Below the pieces are notes generated by a model. That model saw nothing but the letters and a program-made list of their open reading frames with translations. It ran no database searches and was not told the DNA's origin. Below, piece by piece: positions 1-7,182 of a stretch of DNA of 10,420 bases (its first letter is position 1; each line of letters starts with the position of its first letter). The stretch comes from Endotrypanum monterogeii (lineage: Eukaryota > Euglenozoa > Kinetoplastea > Trypanosomatida > Trypanosomatidae). The DNA lies in contig CM007338.1 of the NCBI GenBank assembly GCA_000333855.2, forward strand, positions 710,498 to 720,917, written 5' to 3'. The position numbers and the translations under genes are program-made.

Positions 1-38
1 TTTCTCCAACAAGAAGTGAGTCTGATTCCAACGCAAGA

Positions 39-109
39 TTTTTTTTTTCCCGTGTATGTGTATGTGTATGTGTTTTGTGTATGTGTGTCGGTGTGTCTGT
101 GTGTATAAC
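39..109. repeat. T10 run followed by GT-rich microsatellite
   Basis: A run of ten T (39-48) and CCC is followed by imperfect GTGTAT/GTGT units up to about 109, with GTGTAT-type hexamers at 52-72. Such tracts are common in trypanosomatid UTRs and intergenic spacers. I see no coding role. Confidence 0.75.
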
Positions 110-271
110 CACTGTGCTATCTCAGTCGGCGCGTGTCTTTAGTGAAAACAGCAGAACTCGAGTTCGCATCGCTTATTCTCTCAACTTTTTGCCCCTTCCG
201 CTCTGCTGATCGTTGGCAACATGTGTGTAGTTGTCCTTTGCATATTCTTATCTCCATCTCAGCGTATAGTT

Positions 272-308
272 TTTTCTTTTCATTTTTATTTATATCTTTT
301 TCACCCAG
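272..308 (+). promoter_or_regulatory. Candidate trans-splice acceptor (pyrimidine tract + AG)
   Basis: A T-rich tract (about 270-306) ends at AG 307-308. The first ATG after it is at 339, giving a 30-base leader and a 35-codon frame that stops at 444-446. A second ATG at 392 opens the frame described in the next entry. The tract is interrupted by purines, so this is weaker than the acceptors at 4351 or 7897. Confidence 0.3.
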
Positions 309-391
309 AGCCACCAACGTTTTTCCTTTCCCTTGCCTATGCGCTCATGTGTGTTTCTTCGAATCCATGAGCAGAGTGGGGTGAGATCACA

Positions 392-733
392 ATGGATGAG
401 AAATGTGAGAACCAGCAGGAGCTGCGGCATCTTCGTGTTACCCTGAACAGAAAAAAAAACATTCTTTCTCGACAATGAGGCGGCGCCGTGGTATCGCAGT
501 GTAGCTCTCACACAGGGAATGTGAAAGTCGACAGCCTGCTACCGGGTAAAACTGTGGACGTCCTCTCATCGGTGCTTGTGTCAGAGTTCTTGTTACAGGG
601 TAGAGAATACTTTTGCAGATCATTGGTGAGACGTCAAAGCACTAAATCTGCTCGTTGAACGAACAGGTATCACCCACCTGATATTGCGCTATGCTACATA
701 GACAAACATTTCTTTACTGGACGGATCAGTTAG
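392..733 (+). pseudogene. Possible decayed small protein-coding gene
   Basis: I do not recognise a family. From the ATG at 392 the frame runs 28 codons to a TGA at 476-478, then 59 codons to a TGA at 656-658, then 24 more codons to a TAG at 731-733. That is two internal stops in about 114 codons, where roughly five would be expected by chance at this composition. The amino-acid content (mixed charged and hydrophobic residues, e.g. VKVDSLLPGKTVDVLSSV in the second segment) looks protein-like. A run of nine A (451-459) lies just before the first stop, and in the next frame the stretch after it is also open for over 20 codons. A homopolymer indel, real or from sequencing, could therefore be the lesion. 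It could equally be chance in non-coding spacer. Confidence 0.25.
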
Positions 734-769
734 TCATATTGACGACTGTAGAGGACTACCCGATTCTGT

Positions 770-1700
770 GTGAAGCTTCATTGCACGTGGCCAACTAATG
801 GTAGAGTCGTACCCGTCGTGCTGAAGAGGAGGCGTATCTCACAGAAAGTGTCTCCCCGCCATCTCTTCGGGACGCTTACGGAAATACGAGGTGCATGGTG
901 CCTACCTCCCTCCCTGTTACCCCTGGCACTACAGGCTCCGATCACCGACCGGGCCCTCGTATTCAAACATGTGAGCACTGTTCGCGAGCTGAGGGTGGTG
1001 GGCGTGATGACCGGGGACCGGTCCGGGGGAAGGTACGCAGCGACGCTCTTCTGTGTGTGTGTGCGTGTAAAATGTGGCTGCTCCTCCTGCGTCCGCTCGG
1101 GTGCAAACGCTGGCAGGACGACGGACCACACCTGTCGAATGCCACTGTGGACTCTGTCGCACTCCCCTCTGAGGAGCCGGTCACGCCGTCTGACGGTGTG
1201 TGAGGACCTTCAGGCGGCGTGTGTGGGGCCATAGCACGCCGGCGGGGTGCGGGCTCTCTGCGGTTGCTGGCTCGACGCTCGCTGCGGGGCACCGCTTTGT
1301 TGTGATGCAGCCCGGCAGCTGAGGCTGCTCACCGCCCCGCACATGGACGCTGCAGACTGTCTCTCTCGTCTGCTGTCTGCAATGGCGCGAAGTTCTGCTG
1401 GTGTGTGTTGTTCCGGACGTCTCGGAGGGGGAGCGACACCACCAAGGGCAGGAGCAGCCCGTAACTTGCACGTCTCAGATCGACATCAGGCGGCTGGTGC
1501 TAGGCGACGATGAGCACCACTGTGACGCGTCTGTGTAAGGGGGGGGGGAGGGGAGGGCGGTGGACGGGTACTGGGTCATGATTGCGTGCGGGTTTCTGTT
1601 GGCTTTGCCCGTGCTGATGTGACGCCATAAGGGAATAAACGCTAACGGTATTCCCTGTGTAGCGGCGTGGGTGCTGTATAGTCCTACGCTTGCAAAAGGA
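770..1700. other. GC-rich island without an intact gene
   Basis: This block is visibly richer in G and C than the DNA on either side. It has several overlapping open frames on both strands, as expected from the low stop frequency of GC-rich DNA. The longest on the + strand is 770-1234, which opens at GTG and has no early ATG. On the other strand there is 963-1292 and others, also without a good ATG. Trypanosome genes are GC-richer than their spacers, so it could be a mutated fragment of a multicopy surface-type gene, or a structured 3' region. I saw no signature of trans-sialidase, mucin, MASP, RHS or retroposon families that I could defend. It includes a (TG)6 run at 1052-1063. Confidence 0.45.
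1539..1560 (+). repeat. G-run tract (G10-A-G4-A-G3)
   Basis: Ten G at 1539-1548 are followed by A, four G, A, three G, C and GG. Four or more G-blocks within 22 bases on one strand could fold as a G-quadruplex in DNA or in a + strand transcript. Ten-base G runs are also error-prone in sequencing. Confidence 0.6.
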
Positions 1701-1731
1701 TGCTGGTGTTTCTTTTCACGCTTTCTGTTTC

Positions 1732-1761
1732 CTGCACCGTTTCATAAATATCACGGTGCAG
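1732..1761. repeat. Perfect 9-bp inverted repeat with 12-base loop
   Basis: CTGCACCGT (1732-1740) and ACGGTGCAG (1753-1761) are exact reverse complements around an A/T-rich 12-base loop. The hairpin would form in RNA from either strand. Its place between the GC-rich island and AT-richer spacer suggests a 3' UTR stem or simple structural DNA. No family is known to me. Confidence 0.7.
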
Positions 1762-2570
1762 CCCGACGTCTCTGAGGAGGGTGGGGAGAGGTGGAGGTGG
1801 GAGCGCAAGAGTGAGAGTCGTTTGTTCTGACTCGACTTTACGAGCTGCCAGTGTCGGGTTGTTGATAGTGTGTTCTTACGGGGCGCGAGAATAGCGCGGA
1901 TGCTGCATTGGATTTATGCAACCCTACAAAAAGCTCCAAACCCCCCGCGATACGGGGAAAGGCCGTCCGAGGAAGTGGCTTCGGTAATGGAGACCACAGC
2001 ATTATATTCTACTCCACAAGTAGTATGCTGCAGTGTGCTGATGACGTCTTCTTTGGCGGATGTAAGTCTTCCCTATCATCCCGTGGACATTTCTGGGGAT
2101 CAGAGGACGAAGTTACGCTGATATCTATGGGGCAAAATACGTTGACTTTATGGTGCACCTAAGCGCCGGTGACAGCTGCATTGATAAAAACGACCATTTT
2201 TTCGAACCCGCTCCACCTGTTAGCAGATAGAAGAAGAGTTATGGTTCCTGTGGACTTTGTATACTGGTGGTTATGTGATTCTTTTTATCGGACATAATCT
2301 TTTTAGAGTGTTTACTTTTCGCCGGGGCCACATACATGCAAAGTGAAAACCTCCTGGAAAGAAACAACCTAACACACACACACACACACACACACCTTCG
2401 GAAACAGCGGGTGGTGACAACAACATCAACACATTAAAATGATAGTGCAGGTGGTATCGCCGTAACTGACTATATCTCAGGAAGTCTTTCGCTGATCTTT
2501 CCCTCGGCTACACACGATGCTGTAGAACCCAACTCATGTTTTGACAGCAACTCTTCAACTTCCGCGTGAC
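1762..2570. other. Spacer without a supported gene
   Basis: No long ATG-initiated frame is present. The most gene-like stretch is 1987-2121 on the + strand, 44 codons from an ATG. It has no strong pyrimidine-AG signal directly upstream and overlaps another open frame that lacks an ATG. I regard this region as the 3' UTR or spacer upstream of the gene at 2706. Confidence 0.5.
2372..2395. repeat. (AC)12 dinucleotide microsatellite
   Basis: Twelve uninterrupted AC units lie about 330 bases upstream of the 506-codon gene. CA/TG tracts are frequent in trypanosome intergenic DNA and are length-polymorphic. Confidence 0.9.
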
Positions 2571-2702
2571 TTTCCTGTATCCTTTTTCACCACACTTTCT
2601 ATAATCAAAGAACACCACTACATTGTTGTGACCTTCGGTCTACTGCCCCACAACTCCGTTTTCGCTGCCTCGTTTTCCGGCGCACCCTGGTCATTGACGT
2701 AG
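2568..2702 (+). promoter_or_regulatory. Trans-splice acceptor region of the 2706-4226 gene
   Basis: A C/T-rich stretch (about 2568-2600) is followed by AG at 2609-2610, and no ATG occurs between it and the start codon at 2706, giving a 95-base leader. From 2611 to 2700 the sequence is pyrimidine-rich and contains no AG at all. The next AG, 2701-2702, could therefore also be used, but that would leave only a 3-base leader. I favour 2609-2610 on leader length. Spliced-leader reads would settle it. Confidence 0.5.
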
Positions 2703-2705
2703 TGT

Positions 2706-4226
2706 ATGTTTCCCTTGGGTACTCAGCGTTTGCCGCCTATCGAAGACTCGGCGGCTTTTCGACATGGCGAGTTACCTCCAAAAGATGGTGTGTCAGCAAC
2801 CCAAAATACCAGCAAAGCGTATGAAAACCCATACACCAATCGTTTCGTCCTAGCACGCATCTACGACCCCAGTAGATGCAACCAAACAACACGCAACGAT
2901 TCCCCCGCAGGCCGTCGCGGGGACAATCTGCCTTCTGTTGGAACTGCGTCTGGACGCCGTCAATCCCAGGAAATGAACGAAAAAAGCCGGAGCTTTCCTC
3001 GCATGCACACGCCATTCAGCGTCTCGTTTCACTCACCGAATGCTTACTTCGTAGATGCAAAGGCCTTCACAGAGGCTGCAGAAGAGTCACAACGGATGGC
3101 TATCAAATTCGAAGAGCACCGTTTGCGAAAGCAAATGCAGAGAGAGTTCAGGTCTCAACCGCGTCGAGGAGCCGCCGCTACTCGCAGGTCAGGGTCTCTT
3201 GGCAAACACGGCGGGTCGCAACAGTCTGGAAAGTTGTCCAAAACACCTGCAGATATCCTAGCCGCGTTCGACGCCGCTTTGCTTCCCAAGAAACAGATCC
3301 GAAATGGTGCAAAACTTACTTCTTTGCCTTCAGAAGACTCAAACCGGTCTGGTAACCAGGTTGGGAAAACAGGGGAGGGGAGTACCACTATCAACATGTC
3401 AGAGGCGCATGCACGTACACCTACCGGGGATAATATCGCTGGAACACTGCCCAGCTTCGGTTTCCATGTACGATTGCCCCACCTGCACTCAGAGGAGGTA
3501 CACTTGCCCTGCGCAACCCCCAGCTCGGGCAGGACCTCACATCGTGGTACCTCAAAGGACAGATCTCGGGAAAACAACAGGAGACAAGTGCATGATGGCA
3601 CTAATATGACCGACACAACGCCGAGGTCATGCACTGATGAGCGTACTATCCAGTCCGAATGCAGTCAGCGCACACCGACTGCAATGCCTCTCGATGACAA
3701 AGAGCTCCTTACAGTGGATCCCTCTGCTTGTGAAGGTCAGGATGCGCGGACAACACAGAAGACACCACTGTTGTCTGAGCCATCACAGTCCAATCACGAG
3801 GGCGCGTCTAATGAGCAAATGCTGCGAGCTGCCCGTGAAAAGGAAGCTGCTCGCATGGTGGACGATGCACTCCGGGACGTGAACGAGGAACACGCACACA
3901 AGTCAGCCTCGTTGTCACCACAGGATTCGGTGAATGCTGCTAACAGTGGTAATGATCTCCATCCGAAAAATGATGCACACCGTTCCCCACAGTCTGGCAG
4001 TGATGAGGGTGAGGAAAGGACGGCCAGGCATCCACTGGTTCTGATGAAAGCTGGGCCGCATGTGTACTTTCTAGAGCCAGAGGAGAACTCTCCGAAAGAA
4101 AAAAAAGGTGCTGGTATCCAGGGCGCCTCCAAAAAGTCAGCTGATGACAGCCTCCCGGTATATTTGCTCAGAAGTGAGGAGGAATCGCCAAGTCAACCAC
4201 GGGATACCAGAAAATCACCAGGGTAG
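2706..4226 (+). CDS. Hypothetical low-complexity protein, 506 aa, trypanosomatid-type
   Basis: I do not recognise a domain family and assign no function. The frame is intact from ATG 2706, the first ATG after either candidate splice acceptor, to TAG 4224-4226. The protein is rich in S, T, N, Q, E, K and R, and lacks a signal peptide and membrane segments, so it is probably soluble and largely disordered. Two stretches look helical: about residues 117-148 (acidic then strongly basic) and 368-396 (alternating charged). A short hydrophobic helix-like piece lies at 184-193 (ILAAFDAALL). The N-terminal part holds a more ordered-looking segment at 41-58. By eye there are 14 Ser/Thr-Pro dipeptides, from S66 to S504, suggesting targets of proline-directed kinases (inference). 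Near the C-terminus a motif of the form VY[FL]L..EE.SP occurs twice, at 453-463 and 485-495. Composition resembles cytoskeleton- or scaffold-associated trypanosomatid proteins, but that is only a resemblance. Confidence 0.88.
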   Translation: MFPLGTQRLPPIEDSAAFRHGELPPKDGVSATQNTSKAYENPYTNRFVLARIYDPSRCNQTTRNDSPAGRRGDNLPSVGTASGRRQSQEMNEKSRSFPRMHTPFSVSFHSPNAYFVDAKAFTEAAEESQRMAIKFEEHRLRKQMQREFRSQPRRGAAATRRSGSLGKHGGSQQSGKLSKTPADILAAFDAALLPKKQIRNGAKLTSLPSEDSNRSGNQVGKTGEGSTTINMSEAHARTPTGDNIAGTLPSFGFHVRLPHLHSEEVHLPCATPSSGRTSHRGTSKDRSRENNRRQVHDGTNMTDTTPRSCTDERTIQSECSQRTPTAMPLDDKELLTVDPSACEGQDARTTQKTPLLSEPSQSNHEGASNEQMLRAAREKEAARMVDDALRDVNEEHAHKSASLSPQDSVNAANSGNDLHPKNDAHRSPQSGSDEGEERTARHPLVLMKAGPHVYFLEPEENSPKEKKGAGIQGASKKSADDSLPVYLLRSEEESPSQPRDTRKSPG

Positions 4227-4294
4227 AAGCAGCAGAGGGCGCCTGGGAAAGAGTACAACTTTTTCCCTTAATACACCACCACAACTTTTTTTCT

Positions 4295-4314
4295 CACTGT
4301 GCTGTAGTACAGTG
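4295..4314. repeat. 6-bp inverted repeat in the 3' region of the 506-aa gene
   Basis: CACTGT (4295-4300) and ACAGTG (4309-4314) are reverse complements around an 8-base loop. They lie between the stop codon and the T14 acceptor tract, so a weak hairpin could form in the 3' UTR. Confidence 0.4.
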
Positions 4315-4334
4315 GTGTTGACAGCGTTCTATAA

Positions 4335-4351
4335 TTTTTTTTTTTTTTCAG
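4335..4351 (+). promoter_or_regulatory. Strong trans-splice acceptor: T14-C-AG
   Basis: Fourteen T (4335-4348) run directly into CAG (4349-4351), a near-ideal trypanosomatid 3' splice site. It lies only 125 bases after the stop of the 506-codon gene. In these organisms the same tract also positions polyadenylation of the upstream mRNA, so its use would imply a very short 3' UTR for that gene. The next ATG, at 4381, opens a 32-codon frame. Confidence 0.6.
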
Positions 4352-4380
4352 CTTGTCAGGCTACGGCCCGCCAAACGACG

Positions 4381-4479
4381 ATGTTCAGTAATCAGATGGA
4401 CTCTGCATACGAGATTAGGGCGCCCGCTCTAGCCACTTTTCTCACCAGACCCTTTTCTCCTCGTCCAGACGTCCCCTAA
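4381..4479 (+). CDS. Short ORF (32 aa) after the T14 acceptor
   Basis: The first ATG after the acceptor AG at 4350-4351 follows a 29-base leader and opens 32 codons ending in TAA 4477-4479. The predicted peptide begins MFSNQMDSAYEIRAPAL and has a proline-rich end. The -1 frame is open from before this stop to about 4570 and lacks its own ATG, so it could be the start of a frameshifted longer gene. It may also be a leader-type short ORF or chance. No family recognised. Confidence 0.25.
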   Translation: MFSNQMDSAYEIRAPALATFLTRPFSPRPDVP

Positions 4480-5800
4480 AAGCTACCCCGTCAGCATCCC
4501 ATTTGACGCTTCTACTACTTCCCCAACACAACAGCGCGTTATACTCACCACGAAAAATTGAAGTTTCGTAAACTGGTGGTGATAACGGCGAAGGCATTTC
4601 ATGTTACCGCAACGGTGCGTAAAAGAATTTGTCTAATCGTTTTAAAGAAATTCCGTTCTCTCTCATCCTCCATAATTCAGTTGAAATGAGATGCGTGCCT
4701 TGTGCGGTGGCTGTATCTCATCAACTACTGCTTGCCCAGCTACACACTTTTGTTTGAGTGTAAGATATTGCTTTTATTGTGTTTTTGCCTGGACGTGAGA
4801 TCAATCTGCTATGGACCATTGCATGTACATTAAATTTCACTCCGTCTTGCTTACTTCTTTTTTCTTTTTTCCTCGAAGCGCCGCTAGTTTCCCTGCGTCT
4901 GCTGTTTTCCCTGCGATAGTCTTTTTTTTTCCGCCTCTATTATCCCCCCCAAAAAACGTGTATTGATAAGCATCATCTCTTCGATCGTCTGCAATGAGAT
5001 TTGCGATAGGTGAGGTATGTAGTAAGACTTACGTGCGCACATTTTCTCTCCCCTGCTTGCAGGCCTTGTAGTTATTATTATTTTCCCAGCTTGCTTCTTC
5101 AATGTACTTTCTCCCCTGCTTGTTTATGCATAAGGCTATGCCGTTGCTTAGTGGAAAAAATCTGTATTAATCCATGTTTTCTTTCGTTTTTATATTTTTG
5201 ACGTACTTCCGCAGATAAATCAAGTGAAGAGTGGGGCTACAGGCGCACCAGAAACTACTTCTTTGAGGAAAAAAACAAAAGGAAATATTCATCAGACTGC
5301 ACTGCGACACACGTTAACATTGCAAAGCGGTTGCACGATTCACAAAAGTGATTCATGTTGCAGCCCGCATTTGCTTACCTTGAGCTACCGTGCTGGATTG
5401 TTTGGAAGGCAAGCTTGTGGGCTCTTCTTTAAATGTACCATTTTCATTACAAATGATTAATTTTTCATCGTGATTGTACTCTGCCAAGAGTCAGTTCTGT
5501 TTCCGACCTCAATCTTCTTCACTTTCTGCCTCTGCAGTGCGTATCCACCTTCTCTCTACTTGCATCCTGAGCAGGATAAGAAATGTCAAGGGTGCTGGCA
5601 CATAGTCGAACGACACAAGGCGCGCGAGTATAGAACCCAATCATTTCGTTGGTTTTATAGAATTGTGTCTATTACACCTCTCACCCACATTCCTTTGCTG
5701 CTTTGAAGGTCAACGCACACTTTTTTGAGAAACAAATCGAGATAAAAAAGCCACACTACATGGAGTACTACATCTCTTCTGAAGTCATATTCCCAGTAGC
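4480..5800. other. T-rich spacer with pyrimidine tracts, no supported gene
   Basis: Dense C/T tracts occur at 4852-4875 and 4922-4950 (T9 at 4922-4930), the latter followed by AG at 4969-4970 and a 25-codon frame at 4994-5071. Another tract at 5042-5060 ends in CAG at 5060-5062. A 13-base C/T word occurs at 5047-5059 and again at 5110-5122. Longer open frames at 5224-5460 and 5470-5706 have no ATG near the 5' end. It is probably untranslated or intergenic. Confidence 0.5.
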
Positions 5801-6170
5801 GGGCGCCTTTGCTTTTTTTTTTTTCCTTCTCTCCCCCCTGATGTCCACAAACAGCCTCTATCCACTCCTTAGTATATCTCTCGAATGTATTACATACTTG
5901 AACTAGGATCTTGTAGGCAGAGAAAAATACTGCACAGTGCCAGTTCGCGCCACCTCTACCTTTCCCATGAGCTCCGATCCCGAGCAAATTTGGAAAGTCA
6001 ACGCGAAAAGGTGTATTGCATTGGCCACGATATCGCAACGTAAGAAGAGGTTGCTGTAGGATCTGACGTATTAGATTCTCGTGACTGTATGGCACGATCA
6101 CATGGGGTTTCGAATCTTTGAAAGTCTGCAAGCACGATATTTTCACTACACCGTTCCACCAGCGCAGCAT
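5655..6170 (-). CDS. Antisense ORF (171 aa), doubtful
   Basis: This is the longest ATG-initiated frame outside the 506-codon gene (ATG 6170-6168, stop near 5655). The first 110 residues read as mixed, protein-like sequence, e.g. KPHVIVPYSHENL. The later part includes a lysine-rich stretch that is only the complement of the T12 run at 5813-5824. No family is recognised. Every splice-type signal nearby is on the other strand, there is no pyrimidine tract upstream of its ATG on the minus strand, and it is antisense to the short frame at 5885-6043. A chance frame of this length in 10 kb is plausible. Confidence 0.13.
   Translation of the reverse strand: MLRWWNGVVKISCLQTFKDSKPHVIVPYSHENLIRQILQQPLLTLRYRGQCNTPFRVDFPNLLGIGAHGKGRGGANWHCAVFFSAYKILVQVCNTFERYTKEWIEAVCGHQGGEKEKKKSKGARYWEYDFRRDVVLHVVWLFYLDLFLKKVCVDLQSSKGMWVRGVIDTIL
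5813..5854 (+). promoter_or_regulatory. Candidate trans-splice acceptor: T12, C-rich tract, AG
   Basis: T12 (5813-5824) continues into a pure C/T stretch to about 5839, and the first AG after it is at 5853-5854. The next usable ATG is 5885, 30 bases on. The geometry is the same as at 4351-4381. Confidence 0.5.
5885..6043 (+). CDS. Short ORF (52 aa) after a pyrimidine-AG signal
   Basis: ATG 5885 opens 52 codons to TAA 6041-6043, and after that stop the same frame stays open for 27 further codons to a TGA. The peptide begins MYYILELGSCRQRKILH, is basic and serine-rich, and has no clear membrane segment. It might be a small protein, a broken longer gene with a nonsense mutation, or chance. No homologue comes to mind. 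It lies on the strand favoured by the T-tract bias, opposite the 171-codon frame. Confidence 0.25.
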   Translation: MYYILELGSCRQRKILHSASSRHLYLSHELRSRANLESQREKVYCIGHDIAT

Positions 6171-6200
6171 TTTCTTTACTTCCCGTTGAAGGATCTTCTA

Positions 6201-6237
6201 TTTTTTTTTTTTTTTAATTACCGGTGATCGCTCGAAG
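6201..6237 (+). promoter_or_regulatory. T15 run with downstream AG (weak acceptor candidate)
   Basis: Fifteen T (6201-6215) are the longest homopolymer here. The first AG is at 6236-6237, after 20 mixed bases, and is followed almost at once by ATG 6243. The gap between tract and AG is longer and less pyrimidine-rich than at the other sites. Confidence 0.35.
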
Positions 6238-6242
6238 CATCT

Positions 6243-6606
6243 ATGTGCGAATCGCCCCCACTGGAGGAGAGAAAAAGTCTATCCGGAGAGCAACGCGGCG
6301 TAAAGCCCTCGTCGTCTTGGGGTATGCTTCCATAGAAGAAAGGAATTCGGATTTGTAGATTTCTTGGCGCTTCAGCCAGCGGATTACGCGGAATCTGAAC
6401 GTTTGATTCAGGTATATTCTCAGTGTGGCATCAATCATTTCCTTAGCCGCTCCAAATCGTTTCAATCATATGTCTCTTCGCACGCTGCAAATATAGCTCC
6501 GATGGTGTCAGTGAGGGGTTTGGTGTATCACTCTTGTAGGGAATGCATGTTTGACAAAACTAGCATCCCGGCAAGCTCCTTCGGCTTCTACGAGCTTGTT
6601 GGGTAA
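6243..6606 (+). pseudogene. Possible frameshifted small gene
   Basis: ATG 6243 opens 30 codons (start MCESPPLEERKSL) to a TAG at 6333-6335. The next frame is open without interruption from 6304 to TAA 6604-6606, 100 codons, but has no ATG at its beginning. The two frames overlap at about 6304-6332, the arrangement left by one indel in a coding sequence of about 120 codons. The downstream part is protein-like (e.g. ADYAESERLIQVYSQCG). I recognise no family. A minus-strand frame at 6241-6465 covers the same DNA but opens with TTG and has no splice signal. Chance remains possible. Confidence 0.27.
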
Positions 6607-6643
6607 CCACTAGGTAATACCTTTCTCCGCGACGTGCTGAGGA

Positions 6644-6851
6644 TCTTTCTTCTCTATTTCTTGAGGGGTTTTCAATGTTACTTCCTTTAGATTGTTATTG
6701 CAGCGGTGTACACAGATCCTCAACGTTTTGCAACACCACTGGGGAAGAGCGAGGTGGGGGTCTAACTTATCGACCGTTTTTGGTGCAACTTGCGACAGAT
6801 GAAAAAAAAGGGCAGATTTTTCTGATATCGATTTTGGCAGCCTGCGGTTAA
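6644..6851 (+). CDS. Short ORF (58 aa) behind a C/T tract
   Basis: A nearly pure C/T tract (6644-6662) ends at AG 6664-6665. The first ATG is 6675, and the frame of 58 codons stops at TAA 6849-6851. The peptide has cysteines near the N-terminus, a glycine-rich middle, and a hydrophobic C-terminal end (QIFLISILAACG). The frame is open for 23 more codons after the TAA. No family recognised. On its C-terminal side lies a G-run near 6860. The coordinates given include the acceptor tract, and the coding part is 6675-6851. Confidence 0.25.
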
Positions 6852-6982
6852 GAGTGGAAGGGGGGGGGAGAGAATCCTGGAGTATCGGCGGTGCCACGGA
6901 TGCGGAACAATTCCCTCTTGTGATGAACGATGAGCAATGTTCGCGCACGGCGAAGCCAACTTTAGTCGGTTGCTCTACACTA

Positions 6983-7013
6983 GTTGCCTCCTCCTCTTAC
7001 CCTTAACTAACAG
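6983..7013 (+). promoter_or_regulatory. Candidate 3' splice site with branch-like motif and CAG
   Basis: A C/T-rich tract (6984-7003) is followed by AACTAAC and CAG (7011-7013). The layout is a textbook pyrimidine tract with AG, and the ATG at 7014 follows immediately. CTAAC before the AG resembles a branch-point consensus, but it lies too close to the AG for a normal branch distance. Confidence 0.45.
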
Positions 7014-7109
7014 ATGAAAGGCACAAACAAGTCGTTTTGTTTCAAGGATTTACAAAAAGTCGACACGTTAAATAGGGTGCCTTCATCGAGCAGTACTGGA
7101 CCGCCGTGA
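7014..7109 (+). CDS. Short ORF (31 aa) directly abutting an AG
   Basis: ATG 7014 touches the AG at 7012-7013, so a transcript spliced there would have no leader beyond the spliced leader itself. The 31-codon frame (start MKGTNKSFCFKDLQKVD) ends at TGA 7107-7109. It is lysine- and serine-rich with no membrane segment. It is too short to judge and may act only as an upstream ORF. Confidence 0.18.
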   Translation: MKGTNKSFCFKDLQKVDTLNRVPSSSSTGPP

Positions 7110-7110
7110 T

Positions 7111-7138
7111 GACGCCGTTAAAACTTCAACGGCTCGTC
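7111..7138. repeat. Hairpin: 9 bp with a 2-base bulge
   Basis: GCCGTT (7114-7119) pairs with AACGGC (7128-7133) around an 8-base loop. GAC (7111-7113) pairs with GTC (7136-7138) across a two-base bulge. A GTGATGA word, like a C box, overlaps the 5' side (7106-7112) and CTGA follows at 7138-7141, but the boxes are too close together for a normal C/D snoRNA. Confidence 0.45.
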
Positions 7139-7182
7139 TGATGTGGTGAATAAATGACAGTTGAGTAGTTTGCTTACTTGTA

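Noticed and set aside
112..180. tRNA-like words (TATCTCAGTCGG and GAGTTCGCATC, resembling A and B boxes)
   Set aside because: The T-loop lacks the required A after TTCG, and no acceptor, D or T stems can be paired. It is at most a degenerate resemblance.
770..1234. 155-codon + strand frame in the GC island
   Set aside because: There is no ATG near its start, several equally long frames exist on both strands, and I see no recognisable surface-protein motif.
6610..6948. Minus-strand open frame of 112 codons
   Set aside because: It has no ATG start at its 5' end and no pyrimidine-AG signal, and it is opposite the + strand frame with an acceptor at 6664.
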